Positions 12,467-24,525 of a DNA stretch of 64,000 nucleotides are shown here, piece by piece (position 1 is the stretch's first letter; each line of letters begins with the position of its first letter). Below the pieces are notes generated by a model. The model saw nothing but the letters and a program-made list of their open reading frames with translations, did not search any database and was not told the DNA's origin. Source of the DNA: Straminergon stramineum (lineage: Eukaryota > Streptophyta > Bryopsida > Hypnales > Calliergonaceae). The stretch is taken from assembly GCA_963920665.1 (NCBI GenBank), contig OY987271.1, forward strand, positions 15,193,350 to 15,257,349, given 5' to 3'. The translations under genes were made by a program, and so were the position numbers.

Positions 12467-13389
12467 CTAAACGGGCGGTAGAGTGGAGTCTCTCCCCAAG
12501 CCGGATTCCTGCAGCTTGACCTGCGCGGCGTCGTGCTCCGCGTCGCGTCTCCACTTCATTTTCAGAATCACGAAGACCACTGCAACGAACACCCAGTACA
12601 GAATGTACGCAGACAGCGTCCCCACCGACAGCCGCGTTCAAAAGCTTCCAGATGCCGTCCTTCTTGTGGTGGCAACAATGCAACTCCCACAGAATGTGCT
12701 CGTTCTTCGTGTATTCCTCGAACTCGTGCACCGCACCCGCGAACAGTCCCGCGGCGATCAGAAACAGCCACAACGTCGCGACCACAAGGAACCACTTGAA
12801 TCCCGCTGAACCGAATCCCTTGTACAGCAAATACCCAGCGAGAATCCCACAGAGCGCACCGACAACTGCAGGTATGGGAACAGCAGTGCCGGAGTCGTCA
12901 AGCCCTATCCCACCCAAGAACACCACGGCTTCCACGGCCTCACGAAGCACGATGCTCAACGGCAGCAGGAAAAGCGCATACTTGCTGCGCTTACTCTGAG
13001 CCTCCCCTTGTTCAAAGTCTCAATCGTCACCTTCGTCAACTTCTTCTCCCACTTGGCTCTCCACGTATCCACTCTGATCATGGAAAATGCCATGATGGTG
13101 ATCAGAATGACCGCTATCAGTGACACAATCCCTTCCCAGAGGGGCTCCGAGCTTTCCCAGGAGTCTTTCGCCACCGTATAATACAGCGACAGGAAAATGG
13201 CCGCGGCGATCAGCGTCAACACCACTCCCACCACCACCCTCCCCACACCTGCTTCTGCATGCGCCGCCGCGTTGCCTTGTCGTCAACAAGAGTGTTCAGA
13301 AGCGCCAGCATCACAGACAGAATGATCGCCGCTTCCAGCGTCTCCCTAAAGAGGATGAAGAACGCCGGAACACTAAATAATTCCACCAT
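12467..13389 (-). CDS. FTR1: High-affinity iron permease, FTR1 family; frame broken at three GGGG tracts
   Basis: Read on the minus strand from ATG at 13389 to TAG at 12467, three collinear frames together give a full-length (about 305 aa) polytopic membrane protein. The first frame has 'FFILFRETLEAAIILS' with an R-E-x-x-E motif; the middle frame has 'LWEGIVSLIAVILITIM'; the third starts near 'YALFLLPLSIVLREAVEAV' with a second R-E-x-x-E motif, then 'WELHCCHHKKDGIWKLLNA', and a last transmembrane segment 'LSAYILYWVFVAVVFVILK'. FTR1 imports Fe(III) across the plasma membrane, normally with a multicopper ferroxidase; none is seen here. The frame changes at 13241-13244 and 13004-13007 (each one G short) and at 12620-12623 (one G extra or two short). 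No internal stop occurs otherwise, and no intron explains the shifts. It could be a young pseudogene, or sequencing or assembly errors in G runs. It is intronless and much richer in G+C than its surroundings. Confidence 0.88.
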
Positions 13390-13900
13390 CTTGACTGCCT
13401 TCGGGACAGCCACCAAAAAAACTTAAAACTCCCAAGTGCTCCCAAAACCCACTGCCTCTTCAGTTCAAGCCCATTCAGAAGCCCATCAGGCCGGAGCGGC
13501 CACAATGCAACCTCCACTGCACTCTGTACCCGATAGTACGTACCCAAGTACCAAGCTATTTGTTTGTTACGAGATTATTATAAATTCGGAGAGATGTACC
13601 CAAACAAGTTTATACTACTCGAGAAGTGTCTCTCGAAAGAATCTTGAGACTTGCTTCCCTGGGGAATTGATGGTCCTACCCGCTCCGTTAACATGTTGCC
13701 GGGCGAATGGGAGAAGTGCGCGCGGAGAGCGAGAAAGCGATGTGTGGAGCTCGGTTTTAGAGGGCTGTGTGGTTTGGATCTGAGGAACACGCCGGGCGTG
13801 TGCCGACAGTGTGGCGGCCGCAGCGGTCGATGGGTGGACGCAGTTCGACGTGCAGCTAGTAGGCAGGCAAGCCTCGGATCCTCCACCATTTTTTTATCCG
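13390..13900 (-). promoter_or_regulatory. G+C-rich upstream region of FTR1
   Basis: The 500 bp upstream of the FTR1 start are rich in G+C and CpG compared with flanking DNA and contain no convincing coding frame. The short frames here (13436-13783, 13651-13908 and a minus-strand one) show no recognisable motif. A promoter or 5' untranslated region for the minus-strand gene is the simplest reading; no TATA box was fixed. Confidence 0.4.
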
Positions 13901-15363
13901 TTCTTTAAAGCAAACCATTTACGAGTGGGATATGATCTTGAATGAGTAATTTTGGCTTGTTTGAACTCTTACTACTGCACGGCTGTTGTAAGGCTGTACC
14001 ACAAGAAATTGTAAGGTTGTACCTTGCGAACTCTACATTTTTGTCCCGAGCTTTGGAGTACGCTGAGATCAACGCTGATTCGAAGAGCATGTAGACGATA
14101 TAAATGAGCTGCTTGCTACTTCCCCATATTCCACAATACATGTCAACCCTTGAGCAAAGTCTTTTTGCGCAACTGAGATCTTGAGATTGCGGATGCCTGG
14201 ATTGGTTCTTAAACTATAGTGCTCCCAATTCAGGACAGCCTGGATTCTCAAATGCCTCCTGGAGTTCTGGTTAAGTACCCTGGTTTGGAACCTCGGAGTT
14301 CTATAATCTAGGACGGGTTTACACTTGAGATTTCAAATGAGTTTCTCAGTCCAATTTTAGTCCAATTGGCGCATTTGGCAGAATTTCAAGATTTTAGCAC
14401 CTTTATGTAAATCTGTGCCTCTTCTAATTTTAAAAAAAAATTGTGTTGTGGGACAATAGAACATTGGTCTCAATTTTGGGGGTTGGAATGGAGACAATCA
14501 TATCGGAGTTGTCAATTGCTTTGTTGTTGAGAGCCTTAACTTGTCTACTATGCCTATGCACCAATTTTGAGAAATAATGAAAATGATATCAATGTAACAA
14601 CTTGTGCAACATGATTTTTTGTGAATCCGAAATTGATCCAGTCCTAGAACAGTTTATGTCCATGATGATGATGTCATATTTTATTAAATTCATAGTTTCA
14701 AGCAAGGTTATTCTATCGAACACATTTTGGGATTTGGATGTTGAGTTGTTTGTTTGATGTTGCGTGTCATAGAAGACGAGTGTCGTGTATACATGTCAAT
14801 TTTGTTGAATAAGGCCTTATCTTAACAACAAAGATAATTTAAAATCTCATCTTATTTATGATTCATAATTTAGAATGTAATAAGTGATTATTAAATTGAG
14901 ACACTTCAATAAAATGAAATTTAAATATGTTGAGATTGAAAATAGAAAGTGCTTTATTTGAAATTCAACCTTAAGGTTGACTTTATTAGACAGATGAGGG
15001 CGTCTACTAGACGTGTTGGGTGTCATATTCGTCGTGTTCGTCGTGTTGTCGAGTTGTTCGAGCAAACAACCATGGTTTCGAGTGATACACAGTAGATCAA
15101 ATTTTGTTAGAATGGTAGTATTCCTAACATACTTAACATTTTCATGCAAGACTGTGTAGTTTGAAATCTGTATCAATCCTAGACTTTAGAGCTAAAAAAG
15201 GAAATGAATGGAAAAGTCTAGGGTATGAAATATAATACCTACAATCCAATTGTGTGATTGTGTTCCTATCTACATCTTACAAAGATTTAAACCCTACAAA
15301 TGTATGACAATTAAGGACACAATTGGGTTGAGGGTTGATAATGAGTATGCATAATTGCATACC
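13901..15363. other. AT-rich intergenic DNA
   Basis: No recognisable gene. Two overlapping short minus-strand frames (13905-14251) have no motif I can identify. Confidence 0.4.
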
Positions 15364-15613
15364 TTAACCCCGTAAGGCCCAACCAATTTTCATACTTTTT
15401 CACCAGTTTGAACTTTGACTAACAATGCACTTTGTACATCAAGCTAATTACATGATGTCACTTGTACTTTAGAGCTTCCCCATTTAATATGAACATCATA
15501 ATATGAAATTCATTTAGATATACTTCTTAAATTGTAAGAATATGAACTTATAACTTTGACTTGTTGAACAAGTGAGAGGGCAAAAAATAGCTCCTTGGGC
15601 CTTGAGGGGTTAA
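15364..15613. mobile_element. TTAA-flanked MITE (family B, copy 1)
   Basis: The 250-bp element starts TTAACCCCGTAAGGCCCAA and ends TTGGGCCTTGAGGGGTTAA. Its interior matches 58258-58507 over the whole length ('tttgaactttga', 'tgtacatcaagct', 'gttgaacaagtgagagg'). The terminal sequence is that shared by families A, C and D. Confidence 0.85.
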
Positions 15614-15873
15614 TACCTCTGAACCAATGCACATAAAACAGTCCAGTGTAGCATAGAAACTACTTACCCTTTCTTACACATCCACATCGACATGCTTCAG
15701 GAGTCTTGTGATGCTTCTCCATTAGCTGGTTTGGCACCTCAGAGGTGGCTTGTGACATCAATTATCTCTGCAATGAATCCCAATAACCTCTAAAGAAACC
15801 TAGATTAATTAGGAGTGCTTTCAAGAGATTAGTTAGAGAGTGTTGGGAGTTGTGCAATCCATAGCCCTGTCAC

Positions 15874-16008
15874 TAGAAACTCATACTGGGTTCCAAGTGT
15901 TAAAATTCTCGGTGAGTCTCACTTTTCCTGGTGTTCACAGTGTATCACACACCTGGAAAAGTGAGACTCACCGGGAATTTTAACACCGGAACCCAATATG
16001 AGTTTCCT
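15874..16008. repeat. Long hairpin with arms of about 58 bp
   Basis: 'gaaactcatactgggttcc' to 'cacttttcctggtgt' (about 15876-15934) is repeated in reverse complement at about 15950-16006, with a loop of about 15 nt and only a few mismatches. It may be a foldback transposon or a source of small RNA. If transcribed it would form a near-perfect stem. Confidence 0.85.
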
Positions 16009-17508
16009 GTGTGTGAGCAATTTGCGCAGATACTTGTACACCAGGACAAGAAATTCGGAATCATCAAGCGCCTACTGTAGCTAGCATAGATGAAGCGTCA
16101 TCTGGAGGCCCACTCGATCAATTGCCCAAGCGGCCCAAGGCAAGAGGGCCAAGACTCCCAAGAGGCGTTTGCTAGCCAGCCAGTTCTGCCTTCCGCAATT
16201 CATGCGAAAAAGGATCGATACAACCCTGCAAGTTTCGTACAGACGTACTGGTACTTCGAACCGGGGCCTACGATCGATATATGATAGCCTTTGTAAATTC
16301 ATAGCCTTGTCATCACTGCTGTTGTCGTGGTTGCCGCAGGCCGGGTTGACTCCATCATATCCAGGCGATTTCCTTTAGTTTTGGTTTATTTTAGAAAGAT
16401 GCGGTGCTGCGGAATCATGATGGCTGACCTTCAGCTGCGGTACTAGACGGACTAGCTGTCGACGGGGAAGCTTACGTCGGCATTCTAATCCTCCGACTCG
16501 ATCGACTCGGCAGAAGGCACAGACTCATCATCCACATCAAGCTAGATTGATGCACCTTCTTAAATCCCTTGCTGAAAGTCTGAATTCTTTTGCACCCAAA
16601 GTTTATCCCCTCAGTGCCCCAGGGGACATGAAGTGTCCTCCTATAGTCTGGAAGTCCAATTTGAAGTGTTTGCATCCGATGTTCAAATTTAATAGAGCTT
16701 GTTGTGAAATCTGTGCTCTCTCTTCTATTTTGGGTTTCTAGAATTTTCAAATCAATGCAAGGTGTAATGATTTTGTGAAAGTCATTCAAAGTTCACTCAT
16801 TCAATTTGAGTTCCCCAAACTACATTTTGATGGCTACAACTTTAGGGGCTTGTATCTCCTTTATCCAATGTTCATTTTCAATAAAATTTGTTGAATTATG
16901 CTTCCATTGAAGTCTAGTTATTGTAACAAAAATTTCATGTCAATCTAAGTTGTTTTGAATGTTTGGGAGTAGTTCAAAGTTCAAATTCCCAACATGTTTT
17001 TATTATGGTGAACTTAGGCAGCTCGTTTCTAATTTTTAAAGTGTCTATTTCCAACAGTGTTTTCAAAAAAGTTGTGTATACTAATCTAGTTTGTGTGGTT
17101 AAAATTCCATATCATTCCAATAAATTATGAGTGACTAAGAAGCAAGTTAGTTGAAGGAGGTTCAACACTAGGTGTACTTTTTGCAATTATTTTTGCTATT
17201 TTTTGACATTTCCAAGTCATTATGTAAACACGATGAGTCAATTAAATGATATTTTATTTCACTAGTGTTTTTTGGCATGATTTTGAAGCACTTTCTAAAT
17301 TAAATTTTTTTCATTTGAATAGGTTTAGAATCAAATTTCATCTCCAAATGTGTTAGCAAGAAAATTTCAGCATCCTTTTTCAATACTAAGAAATTATAAT
17401 TTGACAATCTATATAGCCAAATGACTCCAAATATGATTCTCATCATCTACAACACATACACTATAAGATTGTACATTTCTATACCTTAAAGACATTTCGA
17501 CCTATAAC
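16009..17508. other. Intergenic DNA with a short G+C-richer patch
   Basis: At 16060-16510 the composition rises and two overlapping plus-strand frames (16090-16284 and 16169-16378) are open, without any motif I recognise. This may be a relic of a gene or transposon. The remainder is AT-rich; 'gggcctttaggggttaa' at 18632-18648 is a lone right end of a TTAA element whose left end could lie near 16600. Confidence 0.35.
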
Positions 17509-18587
17509 TGTCACGACCCTCATCACAAGGCATGCCCGTGCCACCTTGGTGAGCAAGGGGGACATTGGGGGTGACTCCCCAAGCCTTGCAAGAGATGAGG
17601 TGAGGGGGACTAGGAGTTCAGAGCGATGTAGCGCTCTGATCCGGACGAATTTGGGGGCGTGTGATACATGCTTGGAAAGGTCTTGAGAAGACGCTTCTAG
17701 CCGTCCAAAGAACGCGTGATTTAGACTTGCGAGTCAAAAGTTATGGGCGTGCAAAGTTGGGGGTGCCCTGGCCGTGCCGAGAGTGTCCCGAATCTTTGGA
17801 GGGCAATAACTTTGCGAGTACTTGTCCGAATGGAGCAAGTGAGTAGTCCATCAGCATCTACGCGTTGCATAGATGTCGAAAATGAGGTCGCATGTACGAT
17901 TTGGATCCCGGACCGCAAAGTTATGCCGGGTGGAAGTTCGGGAGTCCCAAACTAGTGCGAATCGGGAGAAACGAGGTGGTCTTCCAAAACCAAAGGGTGT
18001 TTGGGAGTCCCCCTTGACATACAAGGGGGAGGGGCTGCCGAATCCCGCAGAGAATACTATGAGGAGGGGTGGTCTCCCTCCTCACTCCCGGATAGTGCCA
18101 TGGTGAGCCTAAGTGGCCCCGGGTGGTGAGGTTAGTGTTGGAACCTCACCACCACTTGTGTGTTACCATAGAGTGCTTGTGCACTCCTTGATACCAGTTG
18201 GGTGGTGTCCCACTCCATACTAGGCCATGGGGTGAGTCCCGATTAGTGAGTTCCGAAATGAGTTGGGTTGGGCCTAGTGGGGAGTTGGGTCCCATTCAAG
18301 GGCGGTTAGCACCGGTGGGAGTAGTGCCTCACCAAGTGCTTGGACATCAATGGAAGTTCCGCCCCATGTCATCAAATGACATGCCCAGTGTCTTGTGGGA
18401 GTTAAGTATTGGAAGGAAAGGATTGGGAGTCACGGAGGAATAGAGAACCCCGTGACTTGAGTTGGAACCTAACATCGTGGATGCGTGGCATGTGCAGTGT
18501 TAGGAGAGCGTGAACCTTGGTGGCATTGAGGTGTTAAGTGTTTGGAAGGTGAGCTTAAGGTGGTAAGTGTCAGTAAGGGGCGCGACA
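17509..18587. mobile_element. Probable solo LTR
   Basis: The segment starts TGTCACGACCC and ends GGGGCGCGACA, that is TG...CA with short inverted termini. ATAAC precedes it and ATAAT follows it, a possible 5-bp target duplication with one change. It is distinctly G+C-rich and ends abruptly at AT-rich DNA on both sides. No reverse transcriptase, integrase or second LTR is visible, so a solo LTR left by recombination is the best reading. Short open frames inside (17661-18443) are by-products of composition. Confidence 0.7.
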
Positions 18588-18631
18588 ATAATACTTCAAA
18601 AGCAAAGATGTTTTGAACCTAAAATAGCTTT

Positions 18632-18648
18632 GGGCCTTTAGGGGTTAA
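18632..18648. repeat. Lone right terminus of a TTAA-type element
   Basis: 'gggcctttaggggttaa' matches the right ends of families B, C and D. A matching left terminus was not fixed; 'tttatcccctcagtgcccc' near 16602 is one weak candidate. Confidence 0.4.
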
Positions 18649-21600
18649 ACCCTAATAGTCGATGTGAAAAAGGAAGATGTTAGTAGATTAATTTTTGACT
18701 ATTCTTAGCAAAATAAGTCATGGCATTATTGGCATGAGAAGAATCTAGAAATTATAACTTCATTTTTGCATATTCTTCTTCTCTTTCTATTTCTACATGA
18801 ACTATGCACAATAATTATGAAGCATTGATTACAAATTTGACAAAAATTTCAATTTTCAAACCCTTTAAATAATTTTTTAGAATGTAATTATTATAAATTT
18901 CAAAAGATTCATTTGTTTTGTTTTGTTTTTTGACAAAAGGATTAGTTTTAAAATTAATGTAAACGAAAGTCATTGGAAGAAATTATAGTTTGATAAAAAG
19001 AAATTGTCTTTGAACATACAATTTTGAAATCCTTCATTTAATAATAAATTGACCAAATAATCAAAAGGCGTGATTGACGTCGAGATTCAGCCTTCGCTCA
19101 GACTAAGCTATGATCAATCGACGAGTAAGGTGTGTGCGACAAAGCGAAAGACGACAAAGAAGGCTAGCTCTCCTCTGACGGGCACTCACGGCTACCAAAC
19201 GTACTGCTCTTTTCTTTCCAGGAATTTTGAAACAACGGTCGTGGTATGGTGCACAGTAACCTCGGAGCTAATAAGCTAGATCGCTTCTGTATCGAATGGT
19301 CACATTACTGCAGGGATTGATCGATCGATTGATCACGGAGAGATCGAGAATGACGAGGCAGAGCAAAAAGATTGTAGGGAATGGGGGGTGTTTATATGTG
19401 GGGGAGGGGATTGGCGGTGGCGGGGCATGCACAAGCGGTCAATGCATGGTGGTCCTGGACACGGTGAGCTGGTGGGGGGCAGCAAGAAAATGGGCAAGAG
19501 GGGGTATTAATAGTATGTGGGGTATTAGTATTGGTTTGCTAATAATAATGAGGTGGAACGGGCTGCCGGCGGGGGGGACTGGGTGGGATTGGGGAACCTG
19601 GGGAGCTTGGGCAGCGGGCCGGCCACGGCGTGGATATGGTCAAGGGGGGTTGGGACCAGGCCCTGGGAGGATTGAGTGATTGACCCCCTCATTGCCTAAC
19701 AGTTTACCCATGAGGAAAACACGAGAAATTTTTATTTTCCGCCCTTGATAAAATTTTCAAATTTGGAATTCATATATGGAATTGGAGACCTCACGTTGGC
19801 TAGTGTGGGTAAAGAAACACATAGCTAATATAGCCCAAATTAAAGAGGAATTTTTTCATTTACCCTTGGTTGGGGCAATAAGGGGTCAATCTTCACTAGT
19901 TGTAAATTTGAAGGGCACTTTCCACGTGTAGTATAAGTTAGTGCATACAAGGGCCAGTGGGATCGTATATACGGTTCTATATTTCACTCTTAGAATATGT
20001 AGTATTTACTAAAATATGACAAGACATAATCTTTTGGATTGAAAATTCATCAACTCGCGTCTTTCATTCACTTATAGAATGCATTTTTTGGACATTGTAT
20101 GAATAAACTATGAATTCTCAAAGTGCAAAAAATTAGCATATCCATATGTGATCCTAGGCTCTGCAATGGAATTTCCCATTTGTTCTATCCTCTAAGCACT
20201 CCGACATCCATTTTCTACACAAGAAACACATTGAAATTTGAGTTTCATCCTCCTAACTACTTGGATGAAAGTTATTATAATTTGTGGAGATACATTATCA
20301 AGTTATTGTCCTATCTAAGGGTTGGATTTGATAATACTATAGAACATATTTTTTCTAAAATTAAAAATGTGCAAATATGTCAAGTGGTCAAATTACATTG
20401 ACTTTAGTTCAAACTAGTTTTGCCAAAATGAGGTCATAGAATTGAAGAATACAAAAATTTCAAAAAATCATCATTTGAAGAGATCCTCATTTCAAATCCA
20501 TACCAACATATTTTACTCAAAAAATGATATTATTTTTCTTTTAATCAAATTTTGAATGAATTTCGAAATTTCTCTTTCAAAATTTATTAAAAAAGAAGAA
20601 GAAGTGACTAAGACTGAAACACCCCTGAAACAGGGCTACATTCTTATCAAAACTTAACAGTATGCTTATTGATAATCACAATTTTATACATCAAATCAAA
20701 ACTTAAGGCTTTATGTACCAATAGTATCACAATGGATACTAAAAAGCTATTAGAAAAAGTGCTACATCCCATCCATGTCTAATCACACATATAAAGCATG
20801 GTAAAAGGAAGAGTCCAATTAGAACTCCATTTGCTTGATAAAAAGTATTCCTACAAATTCCAAGTTTGGAAAAATCGGATTTGAAGGCGTAGCCTCACCT
20901 GTGCCCATCCCAAATCACACAACAAGCCAATGTTATGCCAGTGAGGTTGCACGAGGTGTCTTCAGCTACAGCCAATTGTTATCTACGTCACAAATCCATC
21001 AAACCAATAAAGAAATTAGTAAGAGGTCACAAAGCAAAAATCAATGTTTTGAAGCACAATCCTAAACAAACAACATAGCCAGTAGACCTTTGCCATTTCC
21101 CATTTCAAGCTTGTAGCCCACAAATAGCACTGAATATCCTCAAAACTCCAATCACGATTGAACCACCACAGCCAAAGAGGAGAAACATATGAACTAGGAG
21201 GACATTATATGTTCAAACTAATGGAGGGAAGGAACCCTAAGGGGGCATTAATTAAGTGGTTGGAAGTACCAGCCCACCTTAGTAGTGGAATAATTCTAAT
21301 TAAGGCCTCCACCTATAGTGGGTGGACGGGAGGTATTATGTACCATCCAAGCCTATTTCAATTTGAAAATTGCAAGATGGTTCCACAATGTACAATTGGG
21401 CCATAAAAATGCAACAGATCTATCCAAATAGGAGAGGTAAAGTAATTAAATTTAAGTACTTTGAAAGCCACTGAAAACTTCCAAATTTATGAAAATTACT
21501 AGATAATTGTGCTTTTATCAAACTTAATGGGCTGATTTAATTAAATAAATCAAGCAATAAGGGAAAATATATATTTTGATAAATATCAATATATGGTATG

Positions 21601-21667
21601 AATAAACCAACAAGGCAACAAGCTATGGGATAAATCCCTAAAATGAAATAATGCCATGTCATTGCCA
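18649..21667. other. Intergenic DNA with one G-rich block
   Basis: Mostly AT-rich with no recognised gene. 19060-19680 is G+C-richer and is described separately. 20835-21065 shows partial similarity to 10225-10400 ('cctcacctgtgcccat' against 'cctcacctgtacccat', then 'acgaggtgtcttcag' against 'acgagatgtctgcag'), so both may be remnants of one dispersed repeat. Confidence 0.4.
19380..19680 (-). promoter_or_regulatory. G-rich block with a minus-strand TATA-like box
   Basis: The plus strand is extremely G-rich, with runs such as 'gggtgggattgggg' and 'ctggggagcttgggcagcggg' that could form G-quadruplexes near 19570-19620. On the minus strand 'cacatataaacacc' (about 19388-19401) resembles a TATA box, followed by a C/T-rich leader-like sequence. 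No long coding frame follows on the minus strand, so a non-coding transcript or a dead promoter are both possible. Confidence 0.3.
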
Positions 21668-21750
21668 AAGAAGAAGAAGAAGAAGAAGAAGAAGAAGAAG
21701 AAGAAGAAGAAGAAGAAGAAGAAGAAGAAGAAGAAGAAGAAGAAGAAGAT
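21668..21750. repeat. (GAA)n microsatellite, about 27 units
   Basis: An uninterrupted GAA/AAG array of about 83 bp. The poly-Lys and poly-Leu frames across it are artefacts of the repeat. Confidence 0.97.
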
Positions 21751-23159
21751 TGGTGATAGCATTGGTGAATCTTATTGTATGGATGAAATCTACAACTTTT
21801 ATTTGTATATTAAGGTAGCCAACCCATTTCCAACCACTTAAGCAATTATGCATATTTGGAGCAAAGGTTTTTTGAACACATAATTTTTCCCATGTGTAAA
21901 AATAGAGTTTAGAAGGATTGCATATTTTTCCAGAATTTTATTACAAAAAATATAATTATTGTAAATTTTTTAGTGGAAGATTCTCTTTGACCTGTAATGG
22001 TGGTATAGTGCTTTCTCTTTGTGACTAGAGGCTAATTGCAAAATCGACCAAGGGCTAGTTGCAATATTGAGAGCCTTGCAACCAATCATCATGCGACACA
22101 ACTACTCCAGGAACTACGCCACAACTTCACCAAAAGAAAGCAGCCTACATAATGGAAATGGTGGGGTGATCAGAAATGGGTTAGCTACCTTAATTCCAAA
22201 ATATGCTTCCAAACTATACTTTACAATGATTTTTCTCAAATAGTCAATTCTGGAGATGACTCTGGAGTCTGGACGTGTCGGGCCGGTTAAAAATTTAAAT
22301 TTTTAAAAAATAAAATCCTTAAATTCGTGTCAGTATTTTTATCCTCCAGAGTTTCAAATTTGATCTGGCACAGCAGAGGTTTGTCAGTTTGGCCCTGAGT
22401 TTACATTACTCTCCTTTATCATGCCACTCCTGTCCTGCTGCAGACTTAAATTGAAGTTGCCACCCCTTTCTGCACCACCATTGAAGTTGCTGGTTTCTGC
22501 GTTTTGATGTGACAAAAACAGACTCCAGCGGACTCGCCGGCCTTGCAGTGGTGAGTATGACTTCCACATGACTCATTTGTTTAAAAAATATAATAAAATA
22601 AAGACTTCCACATGAGAATCATGAAAACCAGGTCCCTGAGTGTCTCCACCAGCTTTGGGCCAGTAGTAGTATACATGTGATCTCATTATGAAGAAATTTA
22701 CATTTACATGTGTTATGTTGCCAATCCATGTGAGGAGCTGCAGCAAAATTCAATAGACGGAGCCTTTTCCGGACTGTAAGTACTACTCATTGGAACATTC
22801 CATGCAGTGTTTTTTTTTTTGGGGGGGGGTAATGGTTTTGGAGGTAAAGCCAATTGTTTCTTGGGTCCTTGAGTGATACCCATGTGATACTTGTGTGATA
22901 TCTACATCAAAACTAGGTGATGCCCAGGTAAATTTTTGCTGTTGCTCTTCAGGGACCACAATAATTTGACTGTTTTGACTGGGGAAAAAATGAAAATTTC
23001 ATGAACAAAAAATAGCTACAATTTTGGGCTGTAACCAAATTGGCAAGAAATTGTGCATTGAAAGAAAAACACAGTTGATTCCATGTGACACAACTTCGCT
23101 CCAGCTGTGGAGGTGTGACATTCTGCTTGTGATGGAACTTCTCTTAAATCATGTAACTT
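21751..23159. other. AT-rich intergenic DNA
   Basis: No recognisable gene. A T10/G10 run occurs at about 22811-22829. Confidence 0.4.
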
Positions 23160-23816
23160 TTAACCCTTAACTGCCCAGTCAACCATATATTCTAGCATAT
23201 ATATATATGCAAAGCTTGGCAATTTCATTTGATTTGAAATCTAAGAAATTGTACTTATCCATTTGCTTTGAAAATGGTCTCAATGAAAAGTTTAAAGTCT
23301 TTTCATGATTTTCACCATTGAAAATTTCAACATGCAAGTGATTATTTGAAGCTATTTGCAATTTCTACTTATAAACAAAAACTTACATTTCGACAATTGC
23401 AAGGTGGATTGTGTAATGAGTTTGATGTCTTTTCATGTGAAATTAAGTTTTTTGGAAGTGCATTTTAGAGTGCTAACACTCTTTGAAGTTGGTCATGCTT
23501 ACCTCCAATCCCAAAAAAATAAAAAAATAAAAAAAATAAAAAAATAAAAAAATATATATATACAAATTTTTGAAACATTGTGAACAAAGACAACGTACTA
23601 AAAATAAAAAACATATATTTCCCTTCGTATAATCTCACAACTCTTAGGAGATTTCGCACTCAAATTTGGTGTGCATACTAATAAACAAGCTCCATAAACA
23701 TCTATATGGTTAAATTTGAAAAAAAAATAATTTGCTTCATTGAGGATATCTACAAGCCAGTGCTCTTTTTTCATAATCAAAACACACTTGAAAAAGCTTG
23801 GACATTTAGGGGTTAA
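23160..23816. mobile_element. TTAA-flanked element with piggyBac-like ends
   Basis: Starts TTAACCCTTAACTGCCCAG and ends CTTGGACATTTAGGGGTTAA, about 657 bp. The ends follow the shared terminal pattern but the interior matches none of the other copies in the window. It contains an A-rich microsatellite (A6-8 T)n at 23513-23560. Confidence 0.6.
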
Positions 23817-24284
23817 TTTTCATGCTTGTGACTGACTGATGGACCAAAGCATTGCAATAAGTTTGTGCTTCTTGAGATAAGTACTGTGGAGTCCCATGCC
23901 AAATGGGTTGATAAGCTGAATATCATATATGTACAGTTTGTACAGTTTGTACTTCAGAAGGTGGGTGATGTTTTTTTCGGTACATAATATGTTAAAACAA
24001 CAACAGGGCCAAATGGGCAGGAGGAAGGGGGGCTGCCAACTGAAGGCAAGAGAGGACCACTTATTTTCCCTTTACATTGGAGGGGATGCCACACATTGAT
24101 TCTCTTATCTAGGCTGTATTGCTACGAAAAGGGGAAAAAAAAAGGAAGGCAAAAGCTCGCTACATTATAACCATGAGAGGATGCAAACTACAGAAAGAGT
24201 CTACTCATTTTTTATAAAGTTCATGCAGAAAGAGAATTGTACATATTCATGCACGCTACAAAAAAGAAAAGGCCAAAGGCTCTC

Positions 24285-24525
24285 TTGACCCCTTGAAAGG
24301 CTTGAAAGGCCTGAAAGACCTTTGTGGTTGTATAGACTACAATGAATTTAGTGGTATTTGATAAGAAAAACATTGACCAAATATTTTTCAATCCAAAGTA
24401 AATTGATGATCATAATAGTGGGTACATAACAATGTGTCATAATTCATATATTGAATCACAATTGAAGAGTTATAAGGTTAAATATGGGTTGTATAGAGGG
24501 ACCCTAAGGGACTTTCAAAGGTTAA
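24285..24525. mobile_element. TTAA-type MITE (family A, copy 2)
   Basis: Collinear with 4597-4827 across the interior. The left end has decayed to TTGACCCCTTGAAAGG, the right end reads CTTTCAAAGGTTAA. A further partial direct repeat follows it ('agaggatgcaaattacaa' near 24532 and 'agaggatgcaaactacag' near 24176), so the element may have inserted into a small duplication. Confidence 0.75.

Noticed and set aside
12483..12999. Plus-strand frames opposite FTR1
   Set aside because: They are antisense shadows of a G+C-rich gene; the minus strand carries the family motifs.
12620..13244. Introns as an explanation of the FTR1 frame changes
   Set aside because: The protein matches are collinear with no gap across each site, leaving no room for an intron.
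17661..18443. Four overlapping plus-strand frames
   Set aside because: They lie within the probable LTR and are open because of its G+C-rich composition; no protein motif is present.
19296..19679. 127-codon Gly/Trp-rich frame
   Set aside because: Caused by G runs; low-complexity composition and no family resemblance.
21656..21853. Poly-Lys and poly-Leu frames
   Set aside because: Translation of a (GAA)n microsatellite.
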